This document shows positions 1-7,922 of a DNA stretch of 64,000 bases, one piece after another. Position 1 is the first letter of the stretch. The number at the start of each line of letters is the position of its first letter. The notes beneath the pieces are model-generated. The model ran no database searches. It was not told the DNA's origin and saw only the letters and a list, made by a program, of their open reading frames with translations. A program made the translations under genes and the position numbers. The stretch is from Pseudodesulfovibrio profundus (lineage in GTDB: Bacteria; Desulfobacterota; Desulfovibrionia; Desulfovibrionales; Desulfovibrionaceae). The stretch spans positions 1,221,501-1,285,500 of the forward strand of contig NZ_LT907975.1 in the NCBI RefSeq assembly GCF_900217235.1, read 5' to 3'.

Positions 1-87
1 TCAATACCGTGGACATAAAAAAACCTGCGGGATATAACTTGTGTTCAACAGAGATTGGATAGTCGAGAACCTAACACGAGGCAGACC

Positions 88-1029
88 ATGAGCAAAACCG
101 CCATCGACACCGGCATACTCCTGGAAACCGGGACAAATGAACTTGAGATTCTTGAGTTTTATATAGTCGAGACCCTGGAAGACGGCAAAGAGGTAAAAAA
201 CTACTTCGGCATTAACGTCGCCAAGGTCATGCAGGTTATAGAAACGCCCAACCTGGAACCTCCGGAATCCGCGCCGCATCCGTCGTTCATGGGAACGATT
301 CCGTTGCGCGACCTCATATTGCCGGTCCTTGACCTGTCAGTATGGCTGCAATTGAATATGCCCAAGACCGAACGGGATATCGTTATCGTCACCGAATTTT
401 CCAAGTCCGTGACCGGATTTCTGGTTTCGGGCGTAACGGAAATCCATCGCGTGGGTTGGGGTGAAGTCATTCCGCCCACCAGTGTCATTTCCCAGACAAC
501 CGACGCCATCGTCGGCCTGGTGGACAAAGGCGACTACTTTGTTCAGCTTCTCGACCTGGAAACCATCCTGACACAACTGCAGCCCAAGGGAGCCCAATCT
601 TCCTTCGTTGCCGAAGCTGGAATTACAGCGCTCGTCGCCGATGACTCCGCTACCATTCGCATGATGATCGAAAAGAGCCTCAAGGATGCCAACATAGAGC
701 CCATTATCACTAATAATGGCGATGAAGCCCTGCGAAAGATCATGAAGCTGAAAGAGAAGGCCGAATCCGAAGGCAAGGATATCACGGAATACGTGGACCT
801 TGTCGTATCAGACATCGAGATGCCACTCATGGACGGCTTCAGTCTGACGAAGAACATCAAGGAAGATCCGGTCTTGCAAAAGCTGCCTGTCATACTGTAC
901 TCATCCATCATCACGAAGGAATTGAAACACAAGGGCGACTCGGTGGGCGCAGACCTGCAAATCACCAAGCCGGACCTGCACACAATTCCCGAAGAAGCCT
1001 TTAAGCTCATCAAAGGAAGGCAGGCTTGA
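88..1029 (+). CDS. cheV: CheV-type chemotaxis coupling protein (CheW domain plus receiver)
   Basis: This is a 313-aa adaptor that couples chemoreceptors to the CheA kinase and can itself be phosphorylated. A CheW-like domain covers about residues 15-168. A receiver domain follows at about 180-310, with acidic residues in LVADDS (185-186), the phospho-acceptor Asp in VSDIEMP (D242) and a late Lys in ITKPDL. I chose the ATG at 88, which has a GAGG seven bases upstream, over an in-frame TTG at 55. The stop overlaps the start of the following Hpt gene, so the two are probably translated together. The family call is firm. Which receptors it serves cannot be read here. Confidence 0.92.
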   Translation: MSKTAIDTGILLETGTNELEILEFYIVETLEDGKEVKNYFGINVAKVMQVIETPNLEPPESAPHPSFMGTIPLRDLILPVLDLSVWLQLNMPKTERDIVIVTEFSKSVTGFLVSGVTEIHRVGWGEVIPPTSVISQTTDAIVGLVDKGDYFVQLLDLETILTQLQPKGAQSSFVAEAGITALVADDSATIRMMIEKSLKDANIEPIITNNGDEALRKIMKLKEKAESEGKDITEYVDLVVSDIEMPLMDGFSLTKNIKEDPVLQKLPVILYSSIITKELKHKGDSVGADLQITKPDLHTIPEEAFKLIKGRQA

Positions 1030-1427
1030 TCCCACGCGATCATGTTCTCGAAGTATTCATCGAAGAAACAATGGAACGGCTCGATTCAATCGAAGCCGGT
1101 CTATTGGCATTGGAAGGCAACAACACCTGCGATCCCAAGCTGGTGAATTCCATTTTTCGAGATGCTCACTCGGTCAAGGCAGGCGCCAATCTGCTCAAAC
1201 TGGTGAACATCGAAATGCTGGCCCACAAACTGGAAAACGTTCTGGAGAAAATTCGACAGTGCGAGCTGAAAACCAGTGAGATCGTGGTAACGGCCTCTCT
1301 CGAATCCGTGGACAAGCTCCGTGAGATGATCGAGAATGTGGAAAAAAGCGAACAGATTTCCATCCGACTCCATACGGCCATGCTGGAAATGGCTGTAAAG
1401 CGAACCCTCGAAGAACAAGGTTCCTAG
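1026..1427 (+). CDS. Stand-alone Hpt (histidine phosphotransfer) domain protein
   Basis: This 133-aa protein is essentially one Hpt domain. The helical segment containing DAHSVKAGA carries the probable phospho-accepting His48, in the position of the HxxKG motif of CheA P1 domains. There is no kinase core, so it should relay phosphate between receivers or act with another CheA. The TTG start at 1026 overlaps the cheV stop and has an AAGGAAGG sequence upstream, which suggests translational coupling. The first in-frame ATG (1071) would remove part of the first helix, so I prefer the TTG. The pairing with CheV suggests a role in chemotaxis or a related phosphorelay (inference). Confidence 0.8.
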   Translation: MIPRDHVLEVFIEETMERLDSIEAGLLALEGNNTCDPKLVNSIFRDAHSVKAGANLLKLVNIEMLAHKLENVLEKIRQCELKTSEIVVTASLESVDKLREMIENVEKSEQISIRLHTAMLEMAVKRTLEEQGS

Positions 1428-1443
1428 CGAAACCAACGAAAAA

Positions 1444-1476
1444 GGGCCGCCTCTGCATGGAGGCGGCCCTTTTTTT
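1444..1476 (+). terminator. Intrinsic terminator after the cheV-hpt pair
   Basis: A perfect 9-bp GC-rich stem (GGGCCGCCT / AGGCGGCCC) with an 8-nt loop is followed by seven T residues. IS copy 1 is inserted five bases after the T-tract. Confidence 0.93.
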
Positions 1477-1522
1477 CTGGCTGTCCCGTCCTGAAATAGG
1501 TTGACACCCAGAGGACCTATTT

Positions 1523-1921
1523 ATGGAAGACAAATCCAAACAGCGAGTTAGACGCACCCAACGCGATTACACGATGGCCTTTAAATTGTCGGTTGTGGCA
1601 CAGGTGGAAAAGGGCGAGATGACGTACAAGCAGGCTCAGGCTCTTTATGGTATTCAAGGGCGAAGCACTGTGCTGAAGTGGCTCAGGAAGCACGGCACCC
1701 TTGATTGGAGCAAGTCCATGGTACATTCCCGAAAAGACCCAAAAGCCAGAGAAACACCGGTCCAGAAGATCAAACGGCTGGAGAAAGAGCTTGAGGAAGA
1801 AAAGATCAAGACCGCGCTTCTCAATAAAATGATTGAGATTTCCGACCGCGAGTTTGGGACTTCTATAAGAAAAAAGCTTACCCCCGAGCTGCACGAAGTC
1901 TTCAGAGAGAAAGACAAATAA
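1523..1921 (+). CDS. IS3-family transposase OrfA (copy 1)
   Basis: This 132-aa protein has an N-terminal helix-turn-helix (about residues 15-60) expected to bind the terminal inverted repeats. A charged coiled-coil stretch (about 80-110, rich in E, K and L) probably drives multimerisation. The ATG is preceded by GAGGA. The gene contains an A AAA AAG slippery heptamer at 1870-1876 close to its end, so a fraction of ribosomes should shift to the OrfB frame. It is identical to OrfA of copy 2. Confidence 0.93.
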   Translation: MEDKSKQRVRRTQRDYTMAFKLSVVAQVEKGEMTYKQAQALYGIQGRSTVLKWLRKHGTLDWSKSMVHSRKDPKARETPVQKIKRLEKELEEEKIKTALLNKMIEISDREFGTSIRKKLTPELHEVFREKDK

Positions 1922-1951
1922 GCTTGTCTGCTTGTTGCAGGCAGCTCGGGG
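1870..1951 (+). other. Programmed -1 frameshift signal of the IS (copy 1)
   Basis: The heptamer A AAA AAG lies in phase with OrfA at 1870-1876. Five bases later an 11-bp perfect stem can form between CCCCGAGCTGC (1882-1892) and GCAGCTCGGGG (1941-1951). The 48-nt loop holds the OrfA stop and the OrfB TTG. The OrfB frame is open upstream back to 1837, so slippage gives a fusion of about 410 aa. The copy 2 equivalent is at 37900-37981. Confidence 0.85.
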
Positions 1952-2754
1952 TCAGTCGGCAGTCCGTGTATCAGGCTGAAAAGCGCCATGATGCACGGGA
2001 AGCCATGTATCAGGAGGCAAAGGCCATGGTCCTGAACGTGCGGACCAGGATGCCCCGCCTTGGGACTCGAAAGCTGTACCACCTGTTGAAGGACGCATTT
2101 TCCGCAAAGGGAATCAGGCTCGGACGTGATGGGTTGTTTTCCCTGCTGCGGCGAGAGCATATGCTCATCAAGCGACGGAAAAACTATACAAAGACAACCA
2201 ACTCGAAGCATTGGCTAAAAAAGCATCCCAACTTGTTGAAAGATGTTCAACCGAGATGTCCTGAGCAGGTGTTCGTAAGCGACATTACCTACGTGAATAC
2301 ACGTGAGCAAACATGCTATCTGTCGCTGGTGACAGATGCATTCAGCCGGAAGATAATGGGATACAACGTGAGCCGGGATCTCAGTGCGGAAAGCACAACC
2401 AAAGCGCTGGACGCGGCAGTTGAAAACAAGCGAAGGAGGGTGAATACAATTCACCATTCAGATCGAGGACTCCAATACGCTTCTTCGGTCTACCAGAGAA
2501 AACTCCAGGAATCCGGCATGGTTCCTTCCATGACAGATGGCTATGACTGCTATCAAAATGCCTTGGCGGAACGGATGAATGGAATTCTGAAGCAAGAGTT
2601 CATGGTCACCAAATGCAACGACTTTGCAGAGCTCAATACCCTGGTGAGGGAATCCGTTGAGATATACAATTCACAACGGCCACATCTCAGCCTAGGAATG
2701 AGAACGCCAAACGATGTACACGAATCAGGCTGTGGGGCTAGCCCCACAGCCTGA
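1924..2754 (+). CDS. IS3-family transposase OrfB, DDE catalytic domain (copy 1)
   Basis: This is the catalytic half of the transposase (276 aa if initiated alone at TTG 1924), with the rve/integrase-core fold. The three acidic residues are visible in VSDITYV, HHSDRGLQ and NALAERMN. An N-terminal HTH_21-like region precedes the core. The functional product is most likely the OrfAB fusion made by -1 frameshifting rather than separate translation. The last codons and the stop lie in a 34-bp perfect palindrome (2723-2756). It is identical to copy 2. Confidence 0.93.
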   Translation: MSACCRQLGVSRQSVYQAEKRHDAREAMYQEAKAMVLNVRTRMPRLGTRKLYHLLKDAFSAKGIRLGRDGLFSLLRREHMLIKRRKNYTKTTNSKHWLKKHPNLLKDVQPRCPEQVFVSDITYVNTREQTCYLSLVTDAFSRKIMGYNVSRDLSAESTTKALDAAVENKRRRVNTIHHSDRGLQYASSVYQRKLQESGMVPSMTDGYDCYQNALAERMNGILKQEFMVTKCNDFAELNTLVRESVEIYNSQRPHLSLGMRTPNDVHESGCGASPTA

Positions 2755-2756
2755 TT
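2723..2756. repeat. 34-bp perfect palindrome at the 3' end of OrfB (copy 1)
   Basis: Seventeen bases (2723-2739) are exactly mirrored by the next seventeen (2740-2756), centred on GGGGCTAGCCCC, and the OrfB stop lies inside. No T-tract follows, so it is not a standard terminator. The copy 2 equivalent is 38753-38786. Confidence 0.9.
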
Positions 2757-2821
2757 GAAACCTTCAAAAACCGTCAACCTATTTCAGGACGGCTCAGGCT
2801 AATCGATCACCAATCTCGCGA

Positions 2822-3331
2822 TCAGTTTTCGAGATTCTTGAGCAGTTCTCCCGCTTCATGCATCTGCGCAAACGAGGTATTCTTGAACACCTCACTTTCT
2901 ACGGCCTTCACGAACTCGTCATGGTTCATGCGCGTAAAATCAATCATGATTCCCTTGGCCTTGAAGTACAACTGCAAAAACGCAATCGTCGCTTCATCAG
3001 ACAGCAGTTTCGCGATGTCTTTGGCTTCGGTCAGCGATGTGAATGGTTTGTTGATGCCGCCCAGATAAAACATATCAAGGCCACTTTTCCCATCAGTCAC
3101 CACACCCAGCAGATTAAATGTCTTGAGCTTTGCTACGAACTCTTCCGTCAGATCAGGAAAATCAAGGATATCCTGTTTCGGAAACACGGCAGCAAAGACC
3201 ATCTGTTCAGTTTCATTAGCCATGGTGTGACGGAACACCGCCTCATCACGGTTCTTTCGTGCGGCCTTGACCGTTTCATACAAGTCACAGGCAAAAGCCA
3301 TTTTCAGATCGGCGAGTACTTTTTCATCCAT
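2822..3331 (-). CDS. Hypothetical protein, 169 aa
   Basis: I do not recognise this protein. It looks soluble, mostly helical and acidic, with no signal peptide, membrane segment or cysteine motif. I chose the ATG at 3331 because GGAG lies eight bases upstream; a further upstream start (3367) would add 12 residues and has no better ribosome site. The gene is convergent with the cheV-hpt pair. IS copy 1 lies 25 bp beyond its stop, so its own coding sequence is intact. Any terminator it shared with the left-hand genes may now be displaced. Confidence 0.75.
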   Translation of the reverse strand: MDEKVLADLKMAFACDLYETVKAARKNRDEAVFRHTMANETEQMVFAAVFPKQDILDFPDLTEEFVAKLKTFNLLGVVTDGKSGLDMFYLGGINKPFTSLTEAKDIAKLLSDEATIAFLQLYFKAKGIMIDFTRMNHDEFVKAVESEVFKNTSFAQMHEAGELLKNLEN

Positions 3332-3430
3332 ATTATCTATCTCCATTGACGCTGATGAGTACCTCATTTCAATGGAGGAAACAATGGATTTGACGGATTT
3401 ACCCGCTCATACTCCAAAACAGCCTATCGC

Positions 3431-5275
3431 TTAAATAATGCCGTGCAGGGGGCCACCCTTTGCGCCCAGCTCGTCCACACGCTTCTCCACTTCCGGATCA
3501 GGCTCCAGAGCCGGAGCATGATACGTCTTGAGGCGTGCGTCGATGACGACTGCCTTTTCCGCGCCCCAGTGCTTGGCATGGGTAAACTCACCCACACCGT
3601 ACATGTCCGTAGCCGGATCGGAACGGGTAAAGGTGACCCAAAGGAAATTGTCCCAATTCTGAACGGTGAAGTCGGCATCATCGGCAACCACTATCATCGG
3701 GAAGCCTTCAATGCCTTTGACCTTGCTCAACCCTTCGGCCACTCGACTCAACGCCGGATCCTGCTGGTCACGTTTGCGACGGTGTTTGGGACCTTTGATG
3801 ACCAGAATGCCCGGAGCCATGACCTTGGGATCACGGAAACCATGGGGCAGATTGATATCGGAAGAAAGCTCAGTGGAAAGCTCTCGTTTTCTCGATCCGG
3901 CTGCGGCAAAGACCAATTTCGAACCTTGATTGAGCGTGATGCCCGAGTAGTCCAGGGTATCAATTGTCGTGCGTGTAATGAAATGCAGGTCGCGAGTCAG
4001 GTCCGCGCGTTCCAGCATATGGCGGAAGAAAACCGGGATATCATGACAGGATCCGTCAGGACCAAGGTCTTCCTTGGCGGCAATAAGGACATACTTTGAA
4101 AGCGAAGTCTGGGTATTGCCAAGCAGAGCCATGGCATTGGTCAACAATTCCTGGGGTTGACGCTCTTCGGCGTAAGGAACGTACCGTTCGCTACCGACAG
4201 CCAACAGCAACGGATGGACGCCGGCGGCATCAACAGCATGCACCTCGTGGACGCCCGAGAAGACAGACGGAACCAACTCGGCCGTCAACTCATGGACGAA
4301 TTCACCGAACATGGTGTCTTCCTGAGGCGGCCTGCCCACGGTGGTGAACGGCCATATCGCATCAGGACGATGGTAAACCGCATTGACCTTCATCACGGGG
4401 AAGTCATGGGCAAGGCTGTAATAGCCAAGGTGATCGCCAAACGGCCCTTCCGGCTTCTCAAGACCGGGAACGATCTCGCCACAAATGCAGAAATCCGCTT
4501 CAGCCGGGATTGGCAGTTCGCCTTCGCGGGTAACCATGGGGATCCGATGACCGCCCAGCGCACCGGCGAAGAATAATTCAGCCAAGCCTTCCGGCAGCGG
4601 CATCATGGCAGCAACGGCCATGGACGGTGCACCCCCCACAAAAATATTCACTTTCAGCGGTTCGCCTTTTTCAATAGCCTGGGCATGGTGGTGCCCGATG
4701 CCGCGATGAATCTGGTAATGCAGCCCGATTTCCTTGTCCTGCACAAAGTCGTTTCCATTCAACTGGACACGGTACATTCCCAGGTTGGACCCGGCTATTC
4801 CGGGCGATCCCGGGCTTTCGGAATACACCTGTGGCAATGTCACGTAGCCACCGCCATCCATGGGCCACGACACAAGGCTGGGCAGCCCCGAGATGGTTGT
4901 TTGCCCCTGCATCACCGGACCGGACGAAACCCGTTTGGGCAGTGTATGCCAGGCAGTTCTTGGCGCACCAAGGTACTGCCATGGACGCTTGAGCGCATCC
5001 ATGGGGCTGAGCTTGAGCTTCATCAGGCGCTGGACCGTTTCCACTGTATCGCGAAAAATATACTGCATGCGCTCTCTGGTGCCGTAAATGTTGGCAGCCA
5101 TGGGAAAGCGGCATCCCTTCACGTTGTTGAACAGCAAGGCCGGACCACCGGCATGAAAGACCCTTCGCTGAATAGCACCAATTTCTATGTTGGCGTCGAC
5201 AGCCTGATCGATTTGAATCAGGTCACCTTTAGCCTCAAGTGCTTCGAGGCATTCACGTGTATTTCTGTATCCCAT
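3431..5275 (-). CDS. ubiD: UbiD-family decarboxylase, probably menaquinone biosynthesis
   Basis: This 614-aa UbiD-family enzyme should use prenylated FMN to decarboxylate an aromatic or unsaturated carboxylate. The conserved stretch EGPFGDHLGYYS near residue 290 is the UbiD signature around the cofactor and catalytic Glu region. Its length matches the longer menaquinone-pathway (futalosine route) members rather than the roughly 490-aa E. coli UbiD. The ubiX gene that makes its cofactor lies 1.4 kb away on the other strand, which supports an active enzyme. A menaquinone role is inferred from length and organism type; another aromatic acid substrate is possible. Confidence 0.88.
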   Translation of the reverse strand: MGYRNTRECLEALEAKGDLIQIDQAVDANIEIGAIQRRVFHAGGPALLFNNVKGCRFPMAANIYGTRERMQYIFRDTVETVQRLMKLKLSPMDALKRPWQYLGAPRTAWHTLPKRVSSGPVMQGQTTISGLPSLVSWPMDGGGYVTLPQVYSESPGSPGIAGSNLGMYRVQLNGNDFVQDKEIGLHYQIHRGIGHHHAQAIEKGEPLKVNIFVGGAPSMAVAAMMPLPEGLAELFFAGALGGHRIPMVTREGELPIPAEADFCICGEIVPGLEKPEGPFGDHLGYYSLAHDFPVMKVNAVYHRPDAIWPFTTVGRPPQEDTMFGEFVHELTAELVPSVFSGVHEVHAVDAAGVHPLLLAVGSERYVPYAEERQPQELLTNAMALLGNTQTSLSKYVLIAAKEDLGPDGSCHDIPVFFRHMLERADLTRDLHFITRTTIDTLDYSGITLNQGSKLVFAAAGSRKRELSTELSSDINLPHGFRDPKVMAPGILVIKGPKHRRKRDQQDPALSRVAEGLSKVKGIEGFPMIVVADDADFTVQNWDNFLWVTFTRSDPATDMYGVGEFTHAKHWGAEKAVVIDARLKTYHAPALEPDPEVEKRVDELGAKGGPLHGII

Positions 5276-5375
5276 TTTGGTTCCCTTTGCGTTTATGGCG
5301 ACCCAATCTAGACGGAAAGGCAGGAAAAGTTAAGCGGATTATGCTGCTGGGGAACCGGCTGTATCGACGTGGCAG

Positions 5376-5654
5376 CTATTGCGATTGCGTTGACGGTTGC
5401 CACACGCAATCATAATCACCATGATGCCATTGGCGCTGTCTGGTCAGGACTTTTTCCCTGAGCGGCTTCAGGTATCGAAAGCCGTTGTTTCGGCATGTAT
5501 TGCAAAACAGACGGGGGTAATTGCAGATCAGACAATAAGGCCTGTAATCATCACACCTTGATGCATTCCAGGGTCGTCTTTTCCCGAGCATACAACGTTT
5601 TCTATGGAAAACGCACTCGAGGCAATCATTTGACATAATTAACATTTTACGCAT
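5376..5654 (-). CDS. Small Cys-rich protein (92 aa), probably metal-binding
   Basis: This is a 92-aa basic protein with nine cysteines. The spacing is C11-x2-C14-x6-C21, then C34-x6-C41-x2-C44-x6-C51-x2-C54, plus C83. The repeated CxxC pairs suggest two zinc or iron-sulfur sites. A strong GGAGG (5661-5665) lies six bases before the ATG at 5654; another ATG directly upstream at 5657 is also possible. I do not recognise a family. It is divergent from the bacteriohemerythrin gene with about 230 bp between them. The upstream open frame as far as 5777 is not needed and has no ribosome site. Confidence 0.6.
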   Translation of the reverse strand: MRKMLIMSNDCLECVFHRKRCMLGKRRPWNASRCDDYRPYCLICNYPRLFCNTCRNNGFRYLKPLREKVLTRQRQWHHGDYDCVWQPSTQSQ

Positions 5655-5885
5655 CATAAACCTCCAAAAACGGGACAATCTCACCTTATATGACAAGCAC
5701 AGAATTCTCCGGGTGAGTATTATAATTTGCCCTCTGCCCAGGAGCTGCCAAAAGTAAATGAGCGTAGAAAAATGCAACTACCACGAATACAATAACATCC
5801 TGCAAAAGACGCACTCTTCCACTTTTCCGAAGCTCGAAATTAGGCTAGGCTGACTTAAGATGAAACCACATAACTGGAGATACTG

Positions 5886-6278
5886 ATGGGCTTGATAGAT
5901 TGGGATGAAACCATGTCAGTCGGTGTTGAAGAAATCGACATCCAACACCGCCAACTCATTTTGCTGGTCAATGAGTCCTATGAGGCGCTCCAACGCCATG
6001 ATGAAGATAAGATTCCTGCGCTGCTCGAAAAAATGAAGGAATATGCGGCCGTTCATTTTGAAACAGAAGAATCCTACATGAAGCGCAACAACTATCCGGG
6101 GCTGGAAGCACACAAGCTCAAACACGTCCGATTCAAGAAGGACGTGGAAGAATTCCAGCAAAAGAAATACGAAAAGACCAACTTGTCCAAACTCTTCGTC
6201 TATCTGAGCAGGTGGCTGACGCGGCACATCATGGACGAAGACAAACGCTATACCGTTTACATGCGCTCAAAAGCCTAG
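5886..6278 (+). CDS. Bacteriohemerythrin
   Basis: This 130-aa single-domain four-helix protein binds O2 at a non-haem di-iron centre. All expected ligands are present: H21 (DIQHRQL), H57 and E61 (HFETEES), H76 and H80 (HKLKH), H114 and D119 (HIMDED). In anaerobes such as Desulfovibrio these proteins are thought to store, carry or sense O2. A GGAG lies a few bases before the ATG. It stands alone, divergent from the small Cys-rich gene. Confidence 0.95.
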   Translation: MGLIDWDETMSVGVEEIDIQHRQLILLVNESYEALQRHDEDKIPALLEKMKEYAAVHFETEESYMKRNNYPGLEAHKLKHVRFKKDVEEFQQKKYEKTNLSKLFVYLSRWLTRHIMDEDKRYTVYMRSKA

Positions 6279-6342
6279 GCTCCGGCCTTCACTGGGTTTC
6301 GCCATTTGAGACCTAAGATAGAAAACCGCTATAAAAACGAAA

Positions 6343-6373
6343 AAGGACTTATCGAATAAATCGATAAGTCCTT
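6343..6373 (-). terminator. Intrinsic terminator of tRNA-Arg
   Basis: A perfect 13-bp stem (AAGGACTTATCGA and its complement) has a 5-nt loop. On the minus strand it is followed by TTTTTCGTTTTT, so it ends the tRNA transcript. In the plus direction, after bacteriohemerythrin, the T-run is less regular but could also work. Confidence 0.85.
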
Positions 6374-6381
6374 GAAATTTT

Positions 6382-6458
6382 TGGCGGGCTATACAAGATT
6401 CGAACTTGTGACCTCTTGCTCCGGAGGCAAGCACTCTATCCAACTGAGCTAATAGCCC
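6382..6458 (-). tRNA. tRNA-Arg (anticodon CCG)
   Basis: A 77-nt cloverleaf can be drawn: acceptor GGGCTAT/ATAGCCC, D-stem GCTC/GAGT, anticodon stem CTTGC/GCAAG with loop CTCCGGA (anticodon CCG), T-arm ACAAG/CTTGT with TTCGAAT, discriminator G and an encoded CCA. It reads the codon CGG. Confidence 0.95.
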
Positions 6459-6470
6459 GCGCGAACGATG

Positions 6471-6499
6471 TAGCTATCCTCACCATACACCTTTGTCAA
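6471..6499 (-). promoter_or_regulatory. Candidate sigma-70 promoter of tRNA-Arg
   Basis: On the minus strand there is TTGACA, a 17-bp spacer, then TAGCTA, ending 12 bp before the mature tRNA 5' end. The -35 is consensus and the -10 weak. The spacing parallels the promoter proposed for tRNA-Ser in this window. Confidence 0.5.
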
Positions 6500-6661
6500 G
6501 GATACTTGAAGGATGATTTTACTGAGTTCACCATCTTACTGGTGGCCGGGATACCGCGTAAACAAAAGGTTCTTGCGGATAAATCTAAAAAAAGTCTATA
6601 AGAGTTCTGATGCCGGGCAAGAAGCACTTGCAGCCTCCTTCCCGAGCAATACGAGGAATAA

Positions 6662-7237
6662 ATGAACAAAAAACGAATCATATTGGCCGTAACAGGCGCC
6701 AGTGGAAGCATTTATGCCATCCGACTTGCCAAGGCGCTTGGCAACATGGATAACGTTGAGCTTCACGTCATTGTATCCGATGCAGCCGTTCAGGTACTGA
6801 CGCTGGAAACAGACGAGTCCATAGAAGCAATCACCGGGAACGCCCACGCCGTTCACCATGCCGCAAACATTGCCGCGCCACCGGCCAGCGGATCATGGCA
6901 ACATGATGGCATGATTATCTGCCCGTGCTCCATGGCAAGCCTGTCAGCGGTTGCAACCGGCTTCGGCCACAATCTCATCCACAGGGCCGCCGATGTGGCA
7001 CTCAAGGAAGGTAAACCGCTGGTGCTGGTGCCAAGAGAGACTCCGTTGAGTACCATCCATCTCAATAATATGCTCACAGCCCGTCAGGCCGGGGCCACGA
7101 TTGTCCCTGCGAGTCCGGGGTTTTACCACGGTCCGAAAACCATTGAAGACCTTGCCGATCAACTGGCCGGCAAGATACTCGACCAATTGGACATTCCCCA
7201 CACGCTGTACAAGCGCTGGGGCGAACAGGAGGATTAG
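6662..7237 (+). CDS. ubiX: UbiX flavin prenyltransferase
   Basis: This 191-aa flavoprotein transfers a dimethylallyl group to FMN, making the prenyl-FMN cofactor needed by UbiD decarboxylases. The N-terminal Rossmann motif AVTGASGSIYAIRLA binds FMN. The conserved VPRETPLSTIHLNNM segment follows at about residues 120-135. The ATG at 6662 has GAGG upstream. It is followed two bases later by a UPF0173 hydrolase, so the two are cotranscribed. The ubiD gene in the same neighbourhood is the obvious client. Confidence 0.95.
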   Translation: MNKKRIILAVTGASGSIYAIRLAKALGNMDNVELHVIVSDAAVQVLTLETDESIEAITGNAHAVHHAANIAAPPASGSWQHDGMIICPCSMASLSAVATGFGHNLIHRAADVALKEGKPLVLVPRETPLSTIHLNNMLTARQAGATIVPASPGFYHGPKTIEDLADQLAGKILDQLDIPHTLYKRWGEQED

Positions 7238-7239
7238 CA

Positions 7240-7917
7240 ATGGAACTGACTTGGTTCGGTCACTCGAATTTTCGACTCAAAGCCGGCGACGCGACCATCC
7301 TTATCGACCCGTTTTTCGTCGGCAATCCTTCATCGCCGACCACGTACAAAGAGATTGAAGAGTGCGATCTCATTCTCGTGACCCATGACCATGCCGATCA
7401 TATCGGTCAAACCCTTGAGCTTGCCGTCAAACACGACGCCGAGGTCGTGGCGATCTTTGATATCATTCAATCGCTGCTTCCCATGGGACTGCCTGAGCAT
7501 CTGGGTGTCGGCATGAATATCGGCGGCACGGTTGAGCGATGCGGTATTTCAATAAAGATGGTGCAGGCGCTGCATTCCTCCGTCAACGGCGTACCGGTGG
7601 GATTCATCCTCACCCTGCCCGACGGGACATGCATTTACAATTCGGGCGACACAGGACTGTTTGGCGATATGGAACTGTTCGCGAAGTTCCACGATATCGA
7701 TATCGCCATGCTGCCCATAGGTGGTCGATTCACCATGGATGCGCAGGAAGCGGCCTACGCCTGTTCACTGCTCAAATGCGACACGCTCATCCCCATGCAC
7801 TGGGGAACATGGCCCATTTTAGACAAGAACACCAAAGCCATGCGGGAACAACTGGCACTCTATGCGCCGGACACCAGGATGAAGGAAGTCCCCATCGGGG
7901 AACCTGTCACCCTGTAG
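7240..7917 (+). CDS. UPF0173 metallo-beta-lactamase-fold hydrolase
   Basis: This 225-aa protein has the metallo-beta-lactamase fold. The metal motif THDHADHIG lies near residues 46-55, with later ligands in NSGDTGLFGDM and PMHWGT. It belongs to the UPF0173/YtkL group of small putative metal-dependent hydrolases whose substrate is unknown. It starts two bases after ubiX with GGAGG in the ubiX tail, so both are one transcript. A terminator hairpin for this transcript lies inside the 3' end of the convergent uvrC. Confidence 0.9.
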   Translation: MELTWFGHSNFRLKAGDATILIDPFFVGNPSSPTTYKEIEECDLILVTHDHADHIGQTLELAVKHDAEVVAIFDIIQSLLPMGLPEHLGVGMNIGGTVERCGISIKMVQALHSSVNGVPVGFILTLPDGTCIYNSGDTGLFGDMELFAKFHDIDIAMLPIGGRFTMDAQEAAYACSLLKCDTLIPMHWGTWPILDKNTKAMREQLALYAPDTRMKEVPIGEPVTL

Positions 7918-7922
7918 TTTGA

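Larger units (their letters stand above)
1482..2796 (+). mobile_element. IS3-family insertion sequence, copy 1 (1315 bp)
   Basis: The element is bounded by 24-bp imperfect terminal inverted repeats (1482-1505 and 2773-2796, 22 of 24 matching, ends TG...CA) sharing the core CCGTCCTGAAATAGGTTGAC. It is flanked by the 3-bp direct duplication GGC (1479-1481 and 2797-2799). It encodes OrfA and OrfB in the -1 relation typical of IS3 elements. The same sequence recurs at 37512-38826 with no difference that I can see by eye, so transposition was recent. The 3-bp duplication fits the IS3 family; the IS150 subgroup is possible but unproven. Confidence 0.95.

Noticed and set aside
5655-5777. Upstream extension of the Cys-rich protein
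   Set aside because: There is no ribosome site, while the ATG pair at 5654-5657 has a strong GGAGG.
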